From Isochrysis galbana (taxonomy: Eukaryota; Haptophyta; Isochrysidales; Isochrysidaceae): 64,000 bases of DNA. The stretch covers positions 10,179,072 through 10,243,071 of the forward strand of contig CM030931.1 in the NCBI GenBank assembly GCA_018136815.1, in the 5' to 3' direction. Position 1 is the first letter of the stretch. Every line of letters begins with the position of its first letter. Shown here piece by piece: positions 33,481 through 45,925 of this stretch. Both the position numbers and the translations under genes were made by a program. Under the pieces are notes generated by a model. That model saw nothing but the letters and a program-made list of their open reading frames with translations, ran no database searches and was not told the DNA's origin.

Positions 33481-33806
33481 AAAGAGAGAGAGCTGCTCTC
33501 GCCTCGGCGCTTGCGGCCGAGAGCGCTGTTGGCCAACCGCTTCCAGCTCGCCTGCTTGCCCCCAAATCCGTCGATCACCCCTCTGACCGACCCTTGAGCC
33601 CTCTCTTGCTGCTCTCGCTCTGTGCCCACTGGCAGCAGCGCGCGGGAAGAGAGAGGCGCCCTTGCGCCGTATCCCCACGGCGGCGCACTCTCGTCTCGGC
33701 CAACACAACGTCTCATATCAAGTCCGTGACACAAAAAAAAAACCTCTTAATATTCTCGCCGCGCGCGCGACCCTGCCCAGAAAGTCCGTGACACAAGATA
33801 TTTTAA

Positions 33807-34278
33807 CTGTTTACTGCCGGAGCATGCAAATGGATGCTTCAAACGACATATTTCGTCCCTGCTCGCCAACGCCTTGAGGGGTGCCCATGAGGTGCTGGGG
33901 GAGCCTCAGGGACATCCTTCCCCACATTTCCCACCCATTTTCAACACAATAGGTCGAGATTGTAGTATGGAATTATGGAGAAAATAGGCCCAGGGGCGAA
34001 GCAGCCATTTGGATGCTTCAGTTTACCAAATAATCCACGTGTGCACGTTAGAAAGAGGTGTGAGAGGTTGAGGGGAGGGCGGCGCGGCGCAACGGAGTGG
34101 GACTGGGAGGGAGAGGGGGGGGGGGAGGAGGGGGGGGGGGATCGGGAAAAATTTGATCATCTCTTTCTTTGCGGAAAGCGTCGCTTATATCCTTGAACAT
34201 GTCTTCCTCTCTTCTCTCACCTCAAAAAAACAAACATCGAAGCATCCATTTGCATGCTGCGCTCCCGGCAGTAAAGAG
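33807..34278. mobile_element. piggyBac-like MITE, 472 bp, flanked by TTAA
   Basis: The ends are imperfect inverted repeats of about 45 bases: CTGTTTACTGCCGG-AGCATGCAAATGGATGCTTC on the left, matched on the complementary strand of the right end with a short insertion. TTAA lies exactly outside both ends (33803-33806 and 34279-34282), the target of piggyBac-superfamily elements. The interior has no transposase. The superfamily is inferred from TTAA only. Confidence 0.7.
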
Positions 34279-34282
34279 TTAA

Positions 34283-35040
34283 TACTATTACGTACGATTC
34301 ATCGAGCGGACGATCGTGTATGTGTATGGACAACCAGTGTTTATTTGTTTAGCCGGGACCGCACTTCGTTTTGTACTTTTTCGTGGAGAGCAGGGAGAGC
34401 AAGGAAGGTGGGAGGAGGGAGGAGGGAGTGAAAATCGAAGCGAGCGTGGCTGCGAGATACCGATTTAGGGCCACGCGCGTGGCGCGTGGTGCGTGGTAGT
34501 GGTAGCCCGGTCACTCACTATGAGGGTGCGGAGGGCACCATGCTACTATGGGTAAATGAAGGGCTAAATAAGCTCCCTATAAGTTCCGGTAGGATGGATC
34601 AGCAAAACAATTTGGGGGTTCTCTTGCGAAATTTTCGAAAAATTACCGAATTTCGAATTTCATGCCTTCGACCTTCGAAGAAGTTGCGCGAAATACAGCC
34701 GAGCCCCCCTTCGGTATATTTCTAGTGAGGCCCATCATGTCTTCATGCGAGGCACAAACATGGAATGAGGAGGAAATTTTTGACGCCAACTCAATGGGTC
34801 CACACACAAGGCCCGGCTCTATGCACACTGGACCATAAGTCAAACTCGTATTTCCGTATTTTTGATTTTTGCGCACTTCAATGTGTACAAAAGTATCATA
34901 AAACTCAAGACGCTTACGTGATTCGCTCGTCACCTAGGGCTAGAGCGGCTAACTTGGCAGCGCGACAGGGCGGACGGCATGGTCCTTTTCTTCATCCACT
35001 TCAACTAGTGACAGCACAACAACTAAGCTAGTTTATTCTT
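34283..35040. other. Intergenic, nothing recognised
   Basis: Short frames only. There is a TTCGAAATTTTCG-like AT-rich patch near 34630-34690. Confidence 0.4.
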
Positions 35041-35640
35041 AGTTCGCCCATGGGGGGGCACGAGCCCCCCCCCTCTCTCCACTCCTCCCCTGCCATGGGC
35101 GAGGAACCACCCATGCTCCTAGCACCTAGCACGCCTGATGCCCTGCTGACCCACTGCCCTGCTGACCCACTCTCTCAGTGGCAGGCTCGCTTGCCTCGCG
35201 CGTCCTAGCCTGTCGTGGCCAGCCCATCGCTCCAACCCCCCCTCCCCCCCTGTTCGACAGGCAGACAGGTGCAGAGTGGGGGCCCCTGAGGCCCAGGAGC
35301 GCCAGCGAGGGAGAGGCAGGGGAGGCCAGGGCCCAGCCCCAGCCTCCTCTGCCCCTTGAGCTGGCCTCCAGGAGCCTCCAGGGGTCGCCAGGGGCAACTG
35401 CAGGCCTGTCGCAGGCGCGCCATCGCGCGTGCCTGCAGGAGAGGGGAGAGAGAGCGCGGAGAAGGGGGTGAGCGGAGCGAATATGTAAGTCCCGCACCTG
35501 TTTAGAGGATAAGTCGGGTCTGAGGCCGCCACCAGCCCGGTAGGTAGGCAGAGGAGGAAGGGGGGAACGGATCACCGGGGGGGGGGGGGCGCGGGCCACC
35601 GGACCATATCTAAGCCCTTCACCCCTATCCTCCTCCACAA
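35041..35640 (+). repeat. LINE-like repeat family A, copy 5
   Basis: A near-complete match to 29100-29560 and to the reverse complement of 418-720. It includes the run ending in CATGGGGGGGCACGAGC and the CGACAGGCAGACAGGTGCAG segment. Confidence 0.8.
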
Positions 35641-36101
35641 CCGCTTTAGTTTGGTGTATTGCGTCAAAAAAAAAAATTCTTGAAGGTGCCCGCTATGCTG
35701 CTACTGACTCACACCCCTCCGGTATCTCACTCGCCATCGCCTATACCCCACACTCTCATCCCCGCTTCCGCTACCCCCCCTACGGGGGGTGGGCCCGCGT
35801 GCACTACGACGGGCCAGGCGGGTGGGGGGCGGGCTGGGGCAGGCCTGTCAGTTCTATCTCTGCGGACAAACGTAAACGCGCGCGTCGCTTACCTTATTTT
35901 GTCTCTTCGTTTTGTGGACCCCGCCTCTTGGGTCGTTCTTCGTCTGGCGCCGCGCTTTCGCGGTGCCCGCCTGTCACATCGGGTGTCGACCTGTAAACAT
36001 ATCGTAAACGAGCGTGAGTATTACCTTTCCTCGGACCAGATCGTGTCGTTTTTTTTTGTCGTTCTTTCCTCGTCGTTCTCTTCGTTCTCTTCCGGCGTGC
36101 G

Positions 36102-36420
36102 ATGCCCGCGCGCGCCATGGCCCCCCTCTGGAGGGACCCTCGGGTCCCCCCAGAGAGCCAGCTGGGCCAGCTCAGGGGGCAGTGGAGGCTGGGGCTGGGC
36201 CCCTGGCCTCCCCTGCCTCTCCCTCGCTGGCCTCGCTGGCTCTGGGTGCCTTCCTGGCGGCTCGGATGCTCTGTGACTCAGTGGAGAAGGGGTGGGTCAG
36301 TGCGATGGGGAACATGTGCAGGCGAATGCGTGCGGCGCGCGGCGCGCGCTTGGCGGTAGTCTGGACAGGAATGATGTCAGCTCAGCCCCTGCCAGCAGGC
36401 AGGGGCTGAGGATGATTGTG
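36102..36420 (-). repeat. LINE-like repeat fragment followed by a perfect hairpin
   Basis: 36120-36260 resembles the GGCTGGGGCTGGGCCC / CCTGCCTCTCCCTCGCTGG part of family A. CTCAGCCCCTGCC at 36381-36393 and its exact complement at 36398-36410 form a 13-bp stem with a 4-base loop. Related hairpins occur near 28364-28400. Confidence 0.6.
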
Positions 36421-37416
36421 CAGGCCCACCCAGAGGGTGTCTGCGATGGAGGAGGGGGGGAACGCGGCCCCCATGACCCTATCAGTTTTACTGATAGTTT
36501 CTTGGTGTATTGCGTCAATCCTGACTTTTCACTTTTCACCCTTACTTGGAAGTTAAAATAGTGTTTGACAGTCCTACCACATGTAAAAATGGGTTGATAA
36601 ACGATTAAAAAACAAATAACAAATAAACATTCGACCTCTCCGCGGTTTTTTTTTGCTTCCGTCTCGTACTCCGATGTCCGACGCTTGTGGCCCCCTGTCC
36701 TGTGACCCTTCCGCTTCCGCATACTCCGTCCCCGCCAGTATGTCGAGCCGTCGAGCACTCCGTCCGGGCCCTCCCCACCTCCCGTCCAAGCCCACGGCTC
36801 CCGCTCGACGTCTCCCCGGCCTCCCCACTCCTCATGTTCGTATAAAGGCTGGTAAAGACCCACAGCTCCATCCACACCTCCACCCCTGCCAACAATACCC
36901 CAAAACGTAAATCGCCCCCTCCATCCACCCTGACACTCGCCTCTGCAATCCTGAGACCTCTAACCTTCTCCTAATCTTCATGCCGTGCAATCACCGCTCT
37001 CTACCACAGCACCGTCGGCCATAGGGATATGTGAAAGCAGGTCTTGCCAGCGTTGAGAGTTTGATCGAACCCTAGCCCTGTTGGTTTTCGTTTGCCATCA
37101 TCATCAGGCGTCGCTCTCCCTTGTGCCGCCACCATGGCGGCACGGCTGTTCCATTTGTACACGTATCGGAAGTGCAGGTCCCTGTGCTCTTTGATGCATG
37201 GCACGGCCGAGCCAGCTTCTAGATCGCACGGCCAACAAGCACTGCCACAAGGAATGTGTATACAGTGTGTCCATCGCATATGCCGCCCAGTTTTGTCATT
37301 GACGCGGGTGTGAGCTGCGAGCCCATGATCACTTGCTCGTGTCCCATGAAGCCGCTTGTTACCATACAAATTTGACAGACCCGAGGTACCAAGGGGCGAT
37401 ACCACGATTAGCGACA
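36421..37416. other. Intergenic, 3' flank of the SFR2-like gene
   Basis: No recognisable coding or RNA gene. Frames on either strand are short and low-complexity. Confidence 0.4.
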
Positions 37417-39744
37417 TTACAGCTCGTCCTTGTCGTCGTGAGTGCGGAACAACTTTTTCAGACGTATCTTTGCGGCCGACAGTGCGCTACGTATCATGCC
37501 ATAGCTTTGTGAGCGCTTGGCGGTGCGTGCAGCGTGTCGCAGCTCTGCGCGAATTTGCTCGGAGCGATGCCTCCATGCAGTGGCTGCGCTTGCGGCCTCG
37601 TCTAGTTCGGCGGCGACAGCCATGGACACACCAGATGTCAGGTTGTAGAATCCCTAGGAGTCACAAGAGGCTAGGGAGTCAGCAACAACGATCTTCGCAC
37701 TCATCGGAGAGAAATTGAAGGTGCTTTCATGGCCCCTGAGCGCAGCTCCAGATTTGACCCGTCGCCACCTCGAGCAGAGCTAGAGCAACTCACCTTCATC
37801 AAGTGTGCCCTACCCAACTCAAACCATTCAGCCGACTTGTTCCGCTCTTGTGCAGCCCATGCAGTGGCCGCCTCCGCCGCCTCGCGGGCCGCTTTCGCCC
37901 AGCTTTCCTCCAGTTCGCGAGAGCTAGCCTGGAGTTTACCCATGATGTTGCGCAGCTTCTGCGAGCCCTGCATCACGGCGTCTTCCTCGTCACCACGTTT
38001 GCCATACCTCCAATCGCGTCGAGAGTAAGGTCGCTCAACAGGCACGTCGAGCGATGTTTGGCCGTCATCAGCGCGGCAAAAGACGCGCGTGCGATTGGCC
38101 TCTGCCAACGCCATCAAGTCTGCCCAAACTTGATGGCGTTGTCCAGCTGTGATAGAGCGTGCCTGCACGATCTTGGTTAACAAGTGATATGTTGGCCGTG
38201 GTATGCGGGGCATGTGCGGCTCCGCACGATTGACCGATGCAAGGCCAAACTTTGGGCAATAGCCGTCGGCCCACTCCCAGTTGTCCGAGATGGTCCACCA
38301 AATAAAGGCAACAACGGGGACCCCAGCTTGGATGGCAGCCGAAGTAGCGAGGAGGTGTTCGATGAGATAAGGAGCACGAATAGCGTCACGCTCGTCGGCG
38401 ATCCCATTCTCTGTGATTACCAGGGGCAACCCCGGGAACCGCTTGTTGAAGTTCATCAGCATGTAGAAAAGGCCCTCAACGTAGATGGAGCGTCCCGAGT
38501 CAGAATACTCCTCAGACTCGAGGATTGCCACTGACGGGAAAGAGAGGATCTCACGGCCATAGTAGTTGATTCCAATAAAATCGCACTCTTTGCCAATCAA
38601 GTCCTGCACGCACGCACGATAGGACAAGGAGGGGTGAGGGGATAAGGGCATCACGATGCGGTGTGGCCTTTTTAGAGCAGCGTACTTGGAACAGATATTG
38701 CGTCATGACCTCGGTGAAAGCGCGCCCTGGCTGGTCAATCAGCGAAGAAGCGGCGTACGTCGCCGCGTTGTGCGCTGCACCCACACGGACAGAAAGGCCA
38801 ACAGCACGGATAGCGGTGCGCGCGATTTTGTGTGCCTCAGCCATGTTAGTCATGGCGACTCCGTAGCCTCCCCACGGCGTGAAGCAGTTGGCTTGTTCGT
38901 ACACCGGCGGCGTCTCGCGAGCAGGCGGCCACATGCCAGCACAATGGGTGAACAGCGCGTAGACGTGTGGCTCATTCATGGTGAGAATCGAGTCGATCGT
39001 AGCAGCCAAGTCTGGATCAGAGCCAATGGCGCCAAACACGGCATTCACCCAACGTGACCATTCGTCAATCGTGGAGGTATTCGTCCATCCACCGCGATCG
39101 GTCAAGTATCTAGGCATCGAATGATGAAAGAGGGTGAGCATCACTTTCATCCCCTTCGATTTCACCTCAAGCATGATGGTACGATACCGATTCCATGCAG
39201 CATTGATCAAAACCCCACCAATCCGCGACTCCGTCTCCTCCGAGCCTTCAGCAGGCGGGCCCGTCAAGCCAACGAGTCGGCCCCAATCGATGCCCATGCG
39301 AAAGATGGTGACGCCAGTTGCTGCAGCCAGTTCGATATCCGCCGATGGGTCGCTCCAGAAGCGCGTGCGCTCCTCAGGGCGTTCGTAATTCTTCCACGCC
39401 GGAACGTGCCCTTCTCGTGCAAACTGAATCCATGCGTCCTCAAGTTCATCCTCGACCTGCGAGCAGGGAGCGAGCACTCAGCGCAATGACCGTAGTCATG
39501 TCGACGCGTAGCATAGGAAGACACAGAGCAGCCTAGTGCAATAGTGACAGATTGAGTGAGAAGTTTGAGCGCGTACGTGGGCTGGCGCTGTCGCAAGTCC
39601 AAATTCGAAGTTCTCTGGGAAGCGGACGATGACAGCATCTGTCTCGTTGGCGTCGAATTCTGGTGGCAGATGGAGTGGCTGATCCTCTCTGTCGAGGAAG
39701 GCCTCGACGCGCGACAGCAGGACGACGAGGAGGAGGCTCCGCAT
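37417..39744 (-). CDS. SFR2: SFR2-like GH1 galactolipid galactosyltransferase
   Basis: Four exons, 39744-39577, 39456-38686, 38603-37794 and 37653-37417, join in frame to 661 residues, with GT-AG introns at codon boundaries. The N-terminus (MRSLLLVVLLSRVEA) is a short hydrophobic anchor. The family-1 glycosidase fold follows, with acid/base Glu218 in 'TMNEPH' and nucleophile Glu378 in 'VITENG'. Features specific to SENSITIVE TO FREEZING 2 rather than ordinary beta-glucosidases are 'FGLATAPAHVEDELEDAW', 'LTLFHHS', 'RAPYLIEHLLA', 'WTISDNWEWADGY', and the conserved C-terminal block ending 'RDWRYG'. SFR2 moves galactose between monogalactosyldiacylglycerols at the outer chloroplast envelope, stabilising membranes under freezing or osmotic stress. 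Beyond that block is an extra ~130-residue Ala/Glu/Arg helical, probably coiled-coil tail not expected in plant SFR2. It diverges from the SDR gene at 40202. Confidence 0.9.
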
Positions 39745-40201
39745 GACGGAAGGGCTGTATGTGGCCAGCGGGCGGTGGGGGCAGGGAGGGAGGGGGGAAG
39801 GGGGAGGGGCAGGGGCCGCTGAGAGATTTTGCAGCGGTGCAGAGTGAGCGGCCCGAACAAGTGAGGGGAGCAGCCGAAGCGAGGACGGCGAGAGGGAGGG
39901 CCGAGGGCGGGAGCGAGAGAGTGCGCCGAGAGTGGCGGGGACCGCCAGATACCCCCGCCGCTAAGATTAGTTCCTCTCCAAAATACGTGATTAATTGAGA
40001 GGACTCCTGAGGGAGGGGCTGAACACACATTGAATAAAGGGGGGTGGAGGAGACGGGGGGGGGGGCGAGGGAATCAGGTTTAGATTGGAGTTGATAAGTA
40101 GAAAGTACGATGGACGGGCAGCGCAGCACGCATAAAATCTACACTGCCCCGGGTAGAAGCTATTTATTGTATGAAGAGAGAGCTAGAGAGACAAGGGGCA
40201 C
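39745..40201. promoter_or_regulatory. Divergent promoter interval between SFR2-like and SDR genes
   Basis: 457 bases separate two ATGs pointing in opposite directions. The interval holds a purine-rich tract (39770-39825), a GC-rich block, and an AT-richer patch with TTTATTGTAT near 40161. Shared regulation is inference. Confidence 0.5.
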
Positions 40202-41715
40202 ATGAAGGGAAGGAAGAAGAGCGCGGGCGGCATGCTGGGGGGGGCGTCGGCGCTCTCCAAGTGGTCGCGGTGCGAGGATGTGATACGTGCGTTGCCTGAG
40301 GGATGCGAGGAGCTGCGCCATGCGACGACGATCATCACAGGGCCTACCACCGGTATCGGCGTCAACACCGCGATGGCGCTCGCTTCACTCGGAGGCAGGC
40401 TTGTCCTGGCTGCTCGCTCCGAGGCCAAAGCAGAGGCCCTCAAAGCACAGATTGAAGCCAGCATGTCGAACCCGGGGCCGGTCTCTTGGATTGAGCTCGA
40501 TCTACGCTCACTCAGATCGGTGGCCGCGTTCGCACAGCAGTTCGCAAAAATGAGCGACGCGGGAGGCTGGCCGCCTCTCAAATGTCTCGTGTGTAATGCC
40601 GGCATCCTCAACATAAACGGCAGGTACCAGGCGACAGCAGACGGATTCGAGGAAACGTTTGGCGTCAATCATCTAGGTCACTTCTACCTAACTCGCCTAC
40701 TTCTGCCTCGGCTGCGCGACGCGGCGCCATCCCGCGTGGTCTACGTTTCGAGTGGTTCGCACCTTGGCTCGTTTGGGACCACTGACATCGAAAACTCCGA
40801 CACCCTTCATCGCCTCGCAAAACCTGACGAAGATACGAGAAGGCGTTTCGGCCACAGGGAGAGCTATGGGGCGTATTGCTGGTCCAAGCTGGTGCGAATT
40901 CCGACCTTTCCTCCGCCAGAGCCGCCGCATGATCCCATATGGCAAGGGTGGCCGTTGCATGGCATCTTTATGACTGACATGTCCTAGCCCAGGTTACACG
41001 TCTCCCCTGTCGACACCTCCCCTCTGCCGGCCCGTCGTAGGCGATGGTGTGCATGGCCAAATCAATCGAAGCCAAATTTGGCTCCTCCGGAGTCACGGCG
41101 GCCTCCCTACACCCTGGCTCTGGTGTTCCAACCTCCATCGCACGCCAATGGAAAGTTGCCATGTGGCTTCATCAAAAGCTAATATCATGGTTTGTGAAAG
41201 ACCTTGATCAGGTGACCCTTTGCCATATTACACGTAATATTCAGCTTGGCCTGTCTGGTCTCTTGTCCTACACCTTATGGGGACGCACATCGTGTTCATG
41301 CACAGCTTCACTCATCGAGGTTTGTTCGCACCCGGCATTGAGATTCGTTCGCACGCTGCCGCTCTATCTACATGCACCAGAAAGTCTCTCCACTGCTCCC
41401 AACTGCTTTGCTTCGTTTACACAGGGCTCGAGCACGACATTATTCTGCTGCCTTGCTGAGCATGATGAACTTCGCGGTCGATATTTCAACGATTGCGCTG
41501 CGTACCCATCGTCAGATCTCGCTACGCCCGCCGCATGCGAGTGCTTGTGGGAAGTGTCGGAAGCGCTAGTTGCACGTGCGATGATTGACCCTAGACCCGC
41601 CGACGTTTACATTGGTCCATCTTCCGCTTTGTCTTTAGCATCTGGGTGTGGTCTTGGTAAATCCGAGGTCAGCGGAACTGTCGAGGTCCACAGCCCTGAA
41701 ATCCGCGGTCAATAA
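40202..41715 (+). CDS. Short-chain dehydrogenase/reductase, retinol-dehydrogenase/WWOX-like
   Basis: Three exons, 40202-40891, 41041-41211 and 41425-41715, give 383 residues. Introns of 149 and 213 nt are GT-AG between codons. The Rossmann cofactor loop 'TGPTTGIG' is at ~47-54, 'CNAG' in the mid-sheet follows at ~130, and the catalytic 'YGAYCWSK' gives Tyr and Lys with the usual spacing. The C-terminus has 'QGSSTTLFCCL', a 'GRYFNDC' stretch and 'LWEVSEAL', typical of the RDH/WWOX/TIC32 branch, which uses NADP(H). The substrate could be a retinoid, chlorophyll-related or lipid aldehyde. A long N-terminal basic segment before the Rossmann fold could be a targeting peptide. Head-to-head placement with an envelope-lipid enzyme makes a plastid role worth testing. 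Confidence 0.88.
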
Positions 41716-43609
41716 ATAGGCGATTCTCAAGCCTTGGTGTATTGATCCATGCCTGCTATATTGCAAAAACGCATAGGAGCTGAGCGGCCGCCTCACCACG
41801 TGTGCCACTTTGCAGCACGCAACACAACACTGTGTTGCGCTGCCCGCCGCTATCACAGGAGAAACCTTCCGCATGATCAAGCACCTTGCTAGACAGGGTG
41901 GCCATCATGAGAACAGTCCGTTCTATGGTTGTGCTGCATGCTAAATGCTAATGCACGCGCATTGCGTGCATTGGAGCGTTGCAGGAGCGATTGGAGCGAC
42001 CATGGAACAACAACTTGTGATCGCCACCGGGCTACGCCGTGCGCAGCCCATTGTGGATTCATGCCCCGACTGCTGCTGCGTACATTCAACCGCGCGCGCA
42101 ATGCTCGGCACATTCAAGTGTTCTCCTGCCTTGCTCGTTGTTGTTGTTGGCGCTCTCGCCATAGCATATGAGCCAGGAAGCGCATACGGCAAGATGTACT
42201 CAAAGCAAGTGCCTCGCTCCCTGTCCGATAGTATGTCGGTATTTCCATAAAGGAAAATATTAGTCAACAAGCCCCTATGTCGCATCCGCGAGTTCTAGGA
42301 CTAGGACTCATGCGGCGAGAAGTAGAGAAGACAAAGAAAAAAGGAGGGCAAAAGGGTGCAGAAAAATCAGCAAATCAGTCGGGAAGAGTGTAAAAGAACG
42401 TGAAGAACAAGTGAAAGTATATAGGGTGCTTTTCAGTCTCTCCTCCGAGCCCTACAGCTAACGTAAACTGCGTGGCGTAGTGGTTCTGGGCTCGAGTTCG
42501 ACTCATAGTGGGCGCGCGTTTCCCCTCCCCTGCGCACTTCTCCCCTCCAAAAAAAATGCTAAAAAAATCAGCTCCTCTCCTCTCTCCTCTCCTCTCTCGC
42601 CGCGCTCGCAGCCGTCCGCCCGCCGCCGAGAAGAAAAATCTGGACTCTTCCTCTTCCTAGAACGTTCCTAGAAAAAGAAAAATGCCTCTCCACCCCGAAT
42701 CCCCCGCCTGATCCGAATCTACACGTACGCGCTCTACATTCTACAAGTACAAGTACAAGAGCAAAAGGGCCGCTGGCTGCGGCTGTCAGTGTTGATGAAG
42801 GATTTGGGCCTTTATACCGGTAGAAGATAAACTTGAAACTTGTCAGGTTATTTATCGTTACATTCTAGGCCGTCGTTCATTCCACTCTCGTTCATTCACA
42901 TTCACATCAGGCGTCTACCATGCACCATGGTAGACTTACTAGGCATCTGCTCCAGCAGACCAGCAGACTCTGGTTCCGAGTTTATCAACTACAAGAGTAA
43001 ATACAGGATCACGATTTACCGTTACAACTGAGGGGCCGTTGCCGGCGGGCGACGTTGCCAGTGCCAGTCACAAGACACAAGACCCTACCGCGCGCTGCGC
43101 ACTCCTCAAACATACCTCTGTAACCCTTTAGGGCGTTTTTTTATGCAGCGACCGCCGCGCTCGGGCGCGGAGAGGTTGATCGTACGGGCCCACCCCGGGC
43201 CGGCCCCGGGGGCCCGAGGGGTGTCCGCCATGGAGTGAGGGGGGCGCGAAGCTCCCACTGATAAATGTAGGTTGTGACCGGTCCTCTCGTACGTAGGGAC
43301 GGACTCCCCCTACCCCCACCCGCAACATGAACGCGAATGAAATAAAAAATCCGGTGAGCGATATGCCCCCCCCCCTCATTCCTCATTGGCAATGATCATT
43401 CGTGCTTGCAATAGCATACCAAAACGACATCATCTTCACAATGGACAACACCGTGCCATAAAAATGCTCAGTAAGTCGACATTTTGGGCGTCTTGATGAA
43501 TATCGCACGATGGCGAAGGTGAAGGTGTTCCTAGTAAGGGTGTGGGTGCGCATTCCGAGGGCCTTACGGCGTTGCGTAGGTCTTTGCCTTTGCGCTACGA
43601 GTATAAGTG
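41716..43609. other. Intergenic, repeat fragments only
   Basis: 43135-43330 contains a GGGCCCACCCCGGGCC-type palindrome-rich segment related to 28310-28350 and 35770-35800. A tRNA-like A-box/B-box pair near 42470-42510 was considered and rejected. No gene is recognised. Confidence 0.4.
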
Positions 43610-45093
43610 CTATTGCCTATTAACTGATGCCACTTGCAAGAGTGGCGCCTTATCGCTAGAGTCTAGAGTGTAGGCGGAGTCCAAGAAAGTTGTCTCCTGA
43701 ACAATGGTTACACAGTCCGAGGGCGGAATACGAGCGATACACTCCGCCCTCTTAGCAAGCTCAATGCTCCTCTCCCGGAGATCCTTTGATAGCTGCAACA
43801 ATGTCTCCTCGTTTGCTCGATCGAAATGAGGATCTAGGGCTTGGGAGCCATTACCTTGCTCAAGCGCGAGGTCCGGAAGGGGGCGTGCAGTCGCGTTTCT
43901 TCTTCTCAAATTTCGCGCCCGTGACCCATTCACAAAGAGGGCGAGGGCTTGGTTCATTTGTTGCTGGTAGTTGATGTCATGGGGTACATGGAAGACGGTG
44001 GCGCCGTATGGAGACCAGGACACGAGATGCAGTCTGGCCGCCCCCGTCGCCATGAGCTGTCCCTGCAACTGTGGCATGAATGCCGACGGTATCCACAGGT
44101 GGGGAGACGGCGAGCCTTCTCGAAATGGACATTTGACCTCAACAACTGTGCCGCCCGGCCAAATGCGCTCGGCACCCTTCGGAGGCAGGGGAGAACGCGG
44201 GAATATGGGCGACGTGGCCAAAGACTGTACTGTGCCCATCTCAGGGCTGTGGGCTGCATAATGTGGTTGCAAATATCAACGAGCAAGTTCCCAAAGATTT
44301 GTGGCGCGCGCACATCCCAGCGAGGTCAACGCCTAAAGCGCAACAGACCACGCACCCTTTTGGCGGCGGAACTAGCTTTGGCACCGTAAGGAAAACAATC
44401 CTCTTCATGGGTGGGAAGAGGAGGCCTAGTATCGGTGCGTGCAATTGGACTCCCGAGCACTGCGCCCATCCGTCCAGGCAGGCACGCGCGCAGCCCAGTG
44501 ATACATGCGAGCAAAGTGTGGAAGATAGATCACACCCACGCACTGTGGCATACCTGCAAGAGCGCATCTGGGCTGGCACCGAGAGTGACTTCGACCCCAG
44601 CATGGTGTATTTTGAAGGGCCAGAAGCCCGTCTCCGTGGCGGTAGCCTCGGGGCATACTCTCGACACGTACGCCCCTAAGTACGTCGCGAGCCCACTCGC
44701 CTCGTGCCTGTGGCCCCACTGCGAGCCGGCTTGGGAGGTGCTGTAGTCGAGCAGGTTGTCATTGCAGAGCTTGAGACGACGGTGGACAGCAGCCTGCCTA
44801 TGCCTGCCGTAAAAGCCGAGTGCAGCGGCAAAGTTGGAGGAAGTGAGGCAGCCGCGCCGTATCGAGACCCACGCGGCGTTGTGCCCACCACCGGCTGAGC
44901 GCTGCGGCGTCTGTCGCTGCTGCTCAGCCGAGAGCGAGAAGGAAGGCTGCGGCGCGGCTGGGGCAGCGCGATGGAAGAGGTGGAGTCGAGAGACATCGGA
45001 TAGACGGAGCCGCGTCAGCTTGGCCAGCTGCTCATCAAGCGGCAGCTGGCGCGGCGCGCTCTCGGCGAGGCGGCGCGCCCACCGCGCGCGCAT
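43610..45093 (-). CDS. YqaJ-type PD-(D/E)xK nuclease
   Basis: Two exons, 45093-44554 and 44224-43610, give 384 residues. The 329-nt intron is GT-AG at a codon boundary. The frame runs upstream of ATG 45093 without another ATG, so an earlier exon is possible. YqaJ landmarks appear in order: 'RRGCLTSSNFAAALG', 'SQWGHRHEASGLATY', 'GASPDALL' with the metal-binding Asp, 'VVEVKCP' with the E-x-K, and 'PQLQGQLMATGAARLHLVSW'. This domain is a lambda-exonuclease-like fold found in phage and viral recombination nucleases and in eukaryotic mobile-element or host genes. The second exon ends in a ~90-residue Glu/Leu-rich helical tail. An intron and a eukaryotic gene neighbour argue for a fixed nuclear gene. 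Whether it serves repair or a mobile element is unknown. Confidence 0.8.
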
Positions 45094-45555
45094 GCACCGG
45101 CGCGTGGCCCGCTCGCTCCCGATGCCGAGGAGCCGCCGCAACCCCCCCTCCGCCGCCCCCCCCCCCCAGCCGCGTCAAGTTTAAAACACCCCCGCACTAG
45201 ATCCCCGAAGGTAGCGGATCGATACAAATTAAAAAACAGGGGGAAGGTGAAAAGGTGCGGACGTGTGGGGCATATGGAAGAGAGAGAGTGCTAACCGCGA
45301 GTCTTTTTAAAGAGGAGAGAGAGGAGAAGAGGCAGCGGAGTGCGAGTACAGGTCGCCTTTTAAGAGAAGAGAAAGCGAGACGGCAGAGGAGGAGAACAAT
45401 CCTGTGGGTATATGAATGTAGAGGAGAAAAGGAAGAGAGATGAAATTCTAGAGAGAGCGGGGCGAAGAGCGAGCTCTTCATCAGTAGTGAGCGAGCTGGG
45501 GGGGGGGGGGGGGCGGGCTGGAGCGAGCCAGCGAACCATCGGACGAGCTATACTC

Positions 45556-45895
<340 letters not shown>

Positions 45896-45925
45896 CTCGC
45901 CCGCCCCCCACCGCCATTGCCCGCC

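Noticed and set aside
36381..36410. Helitron 3' hairpin
   Set aside because: The 13-bp stem is perfect, but no CTRR end follows and no Rep/helicase sequence is present.
42460..42515. tRNA-like A-box and B-box (TGGCGTAGTGGTT and GAGTTCGACTC)
   Set aside because: The boxes are too close together for a tRNA and no acceptor stem pairs around them. At most it is a decayed tRNA-derived SINE fragment.
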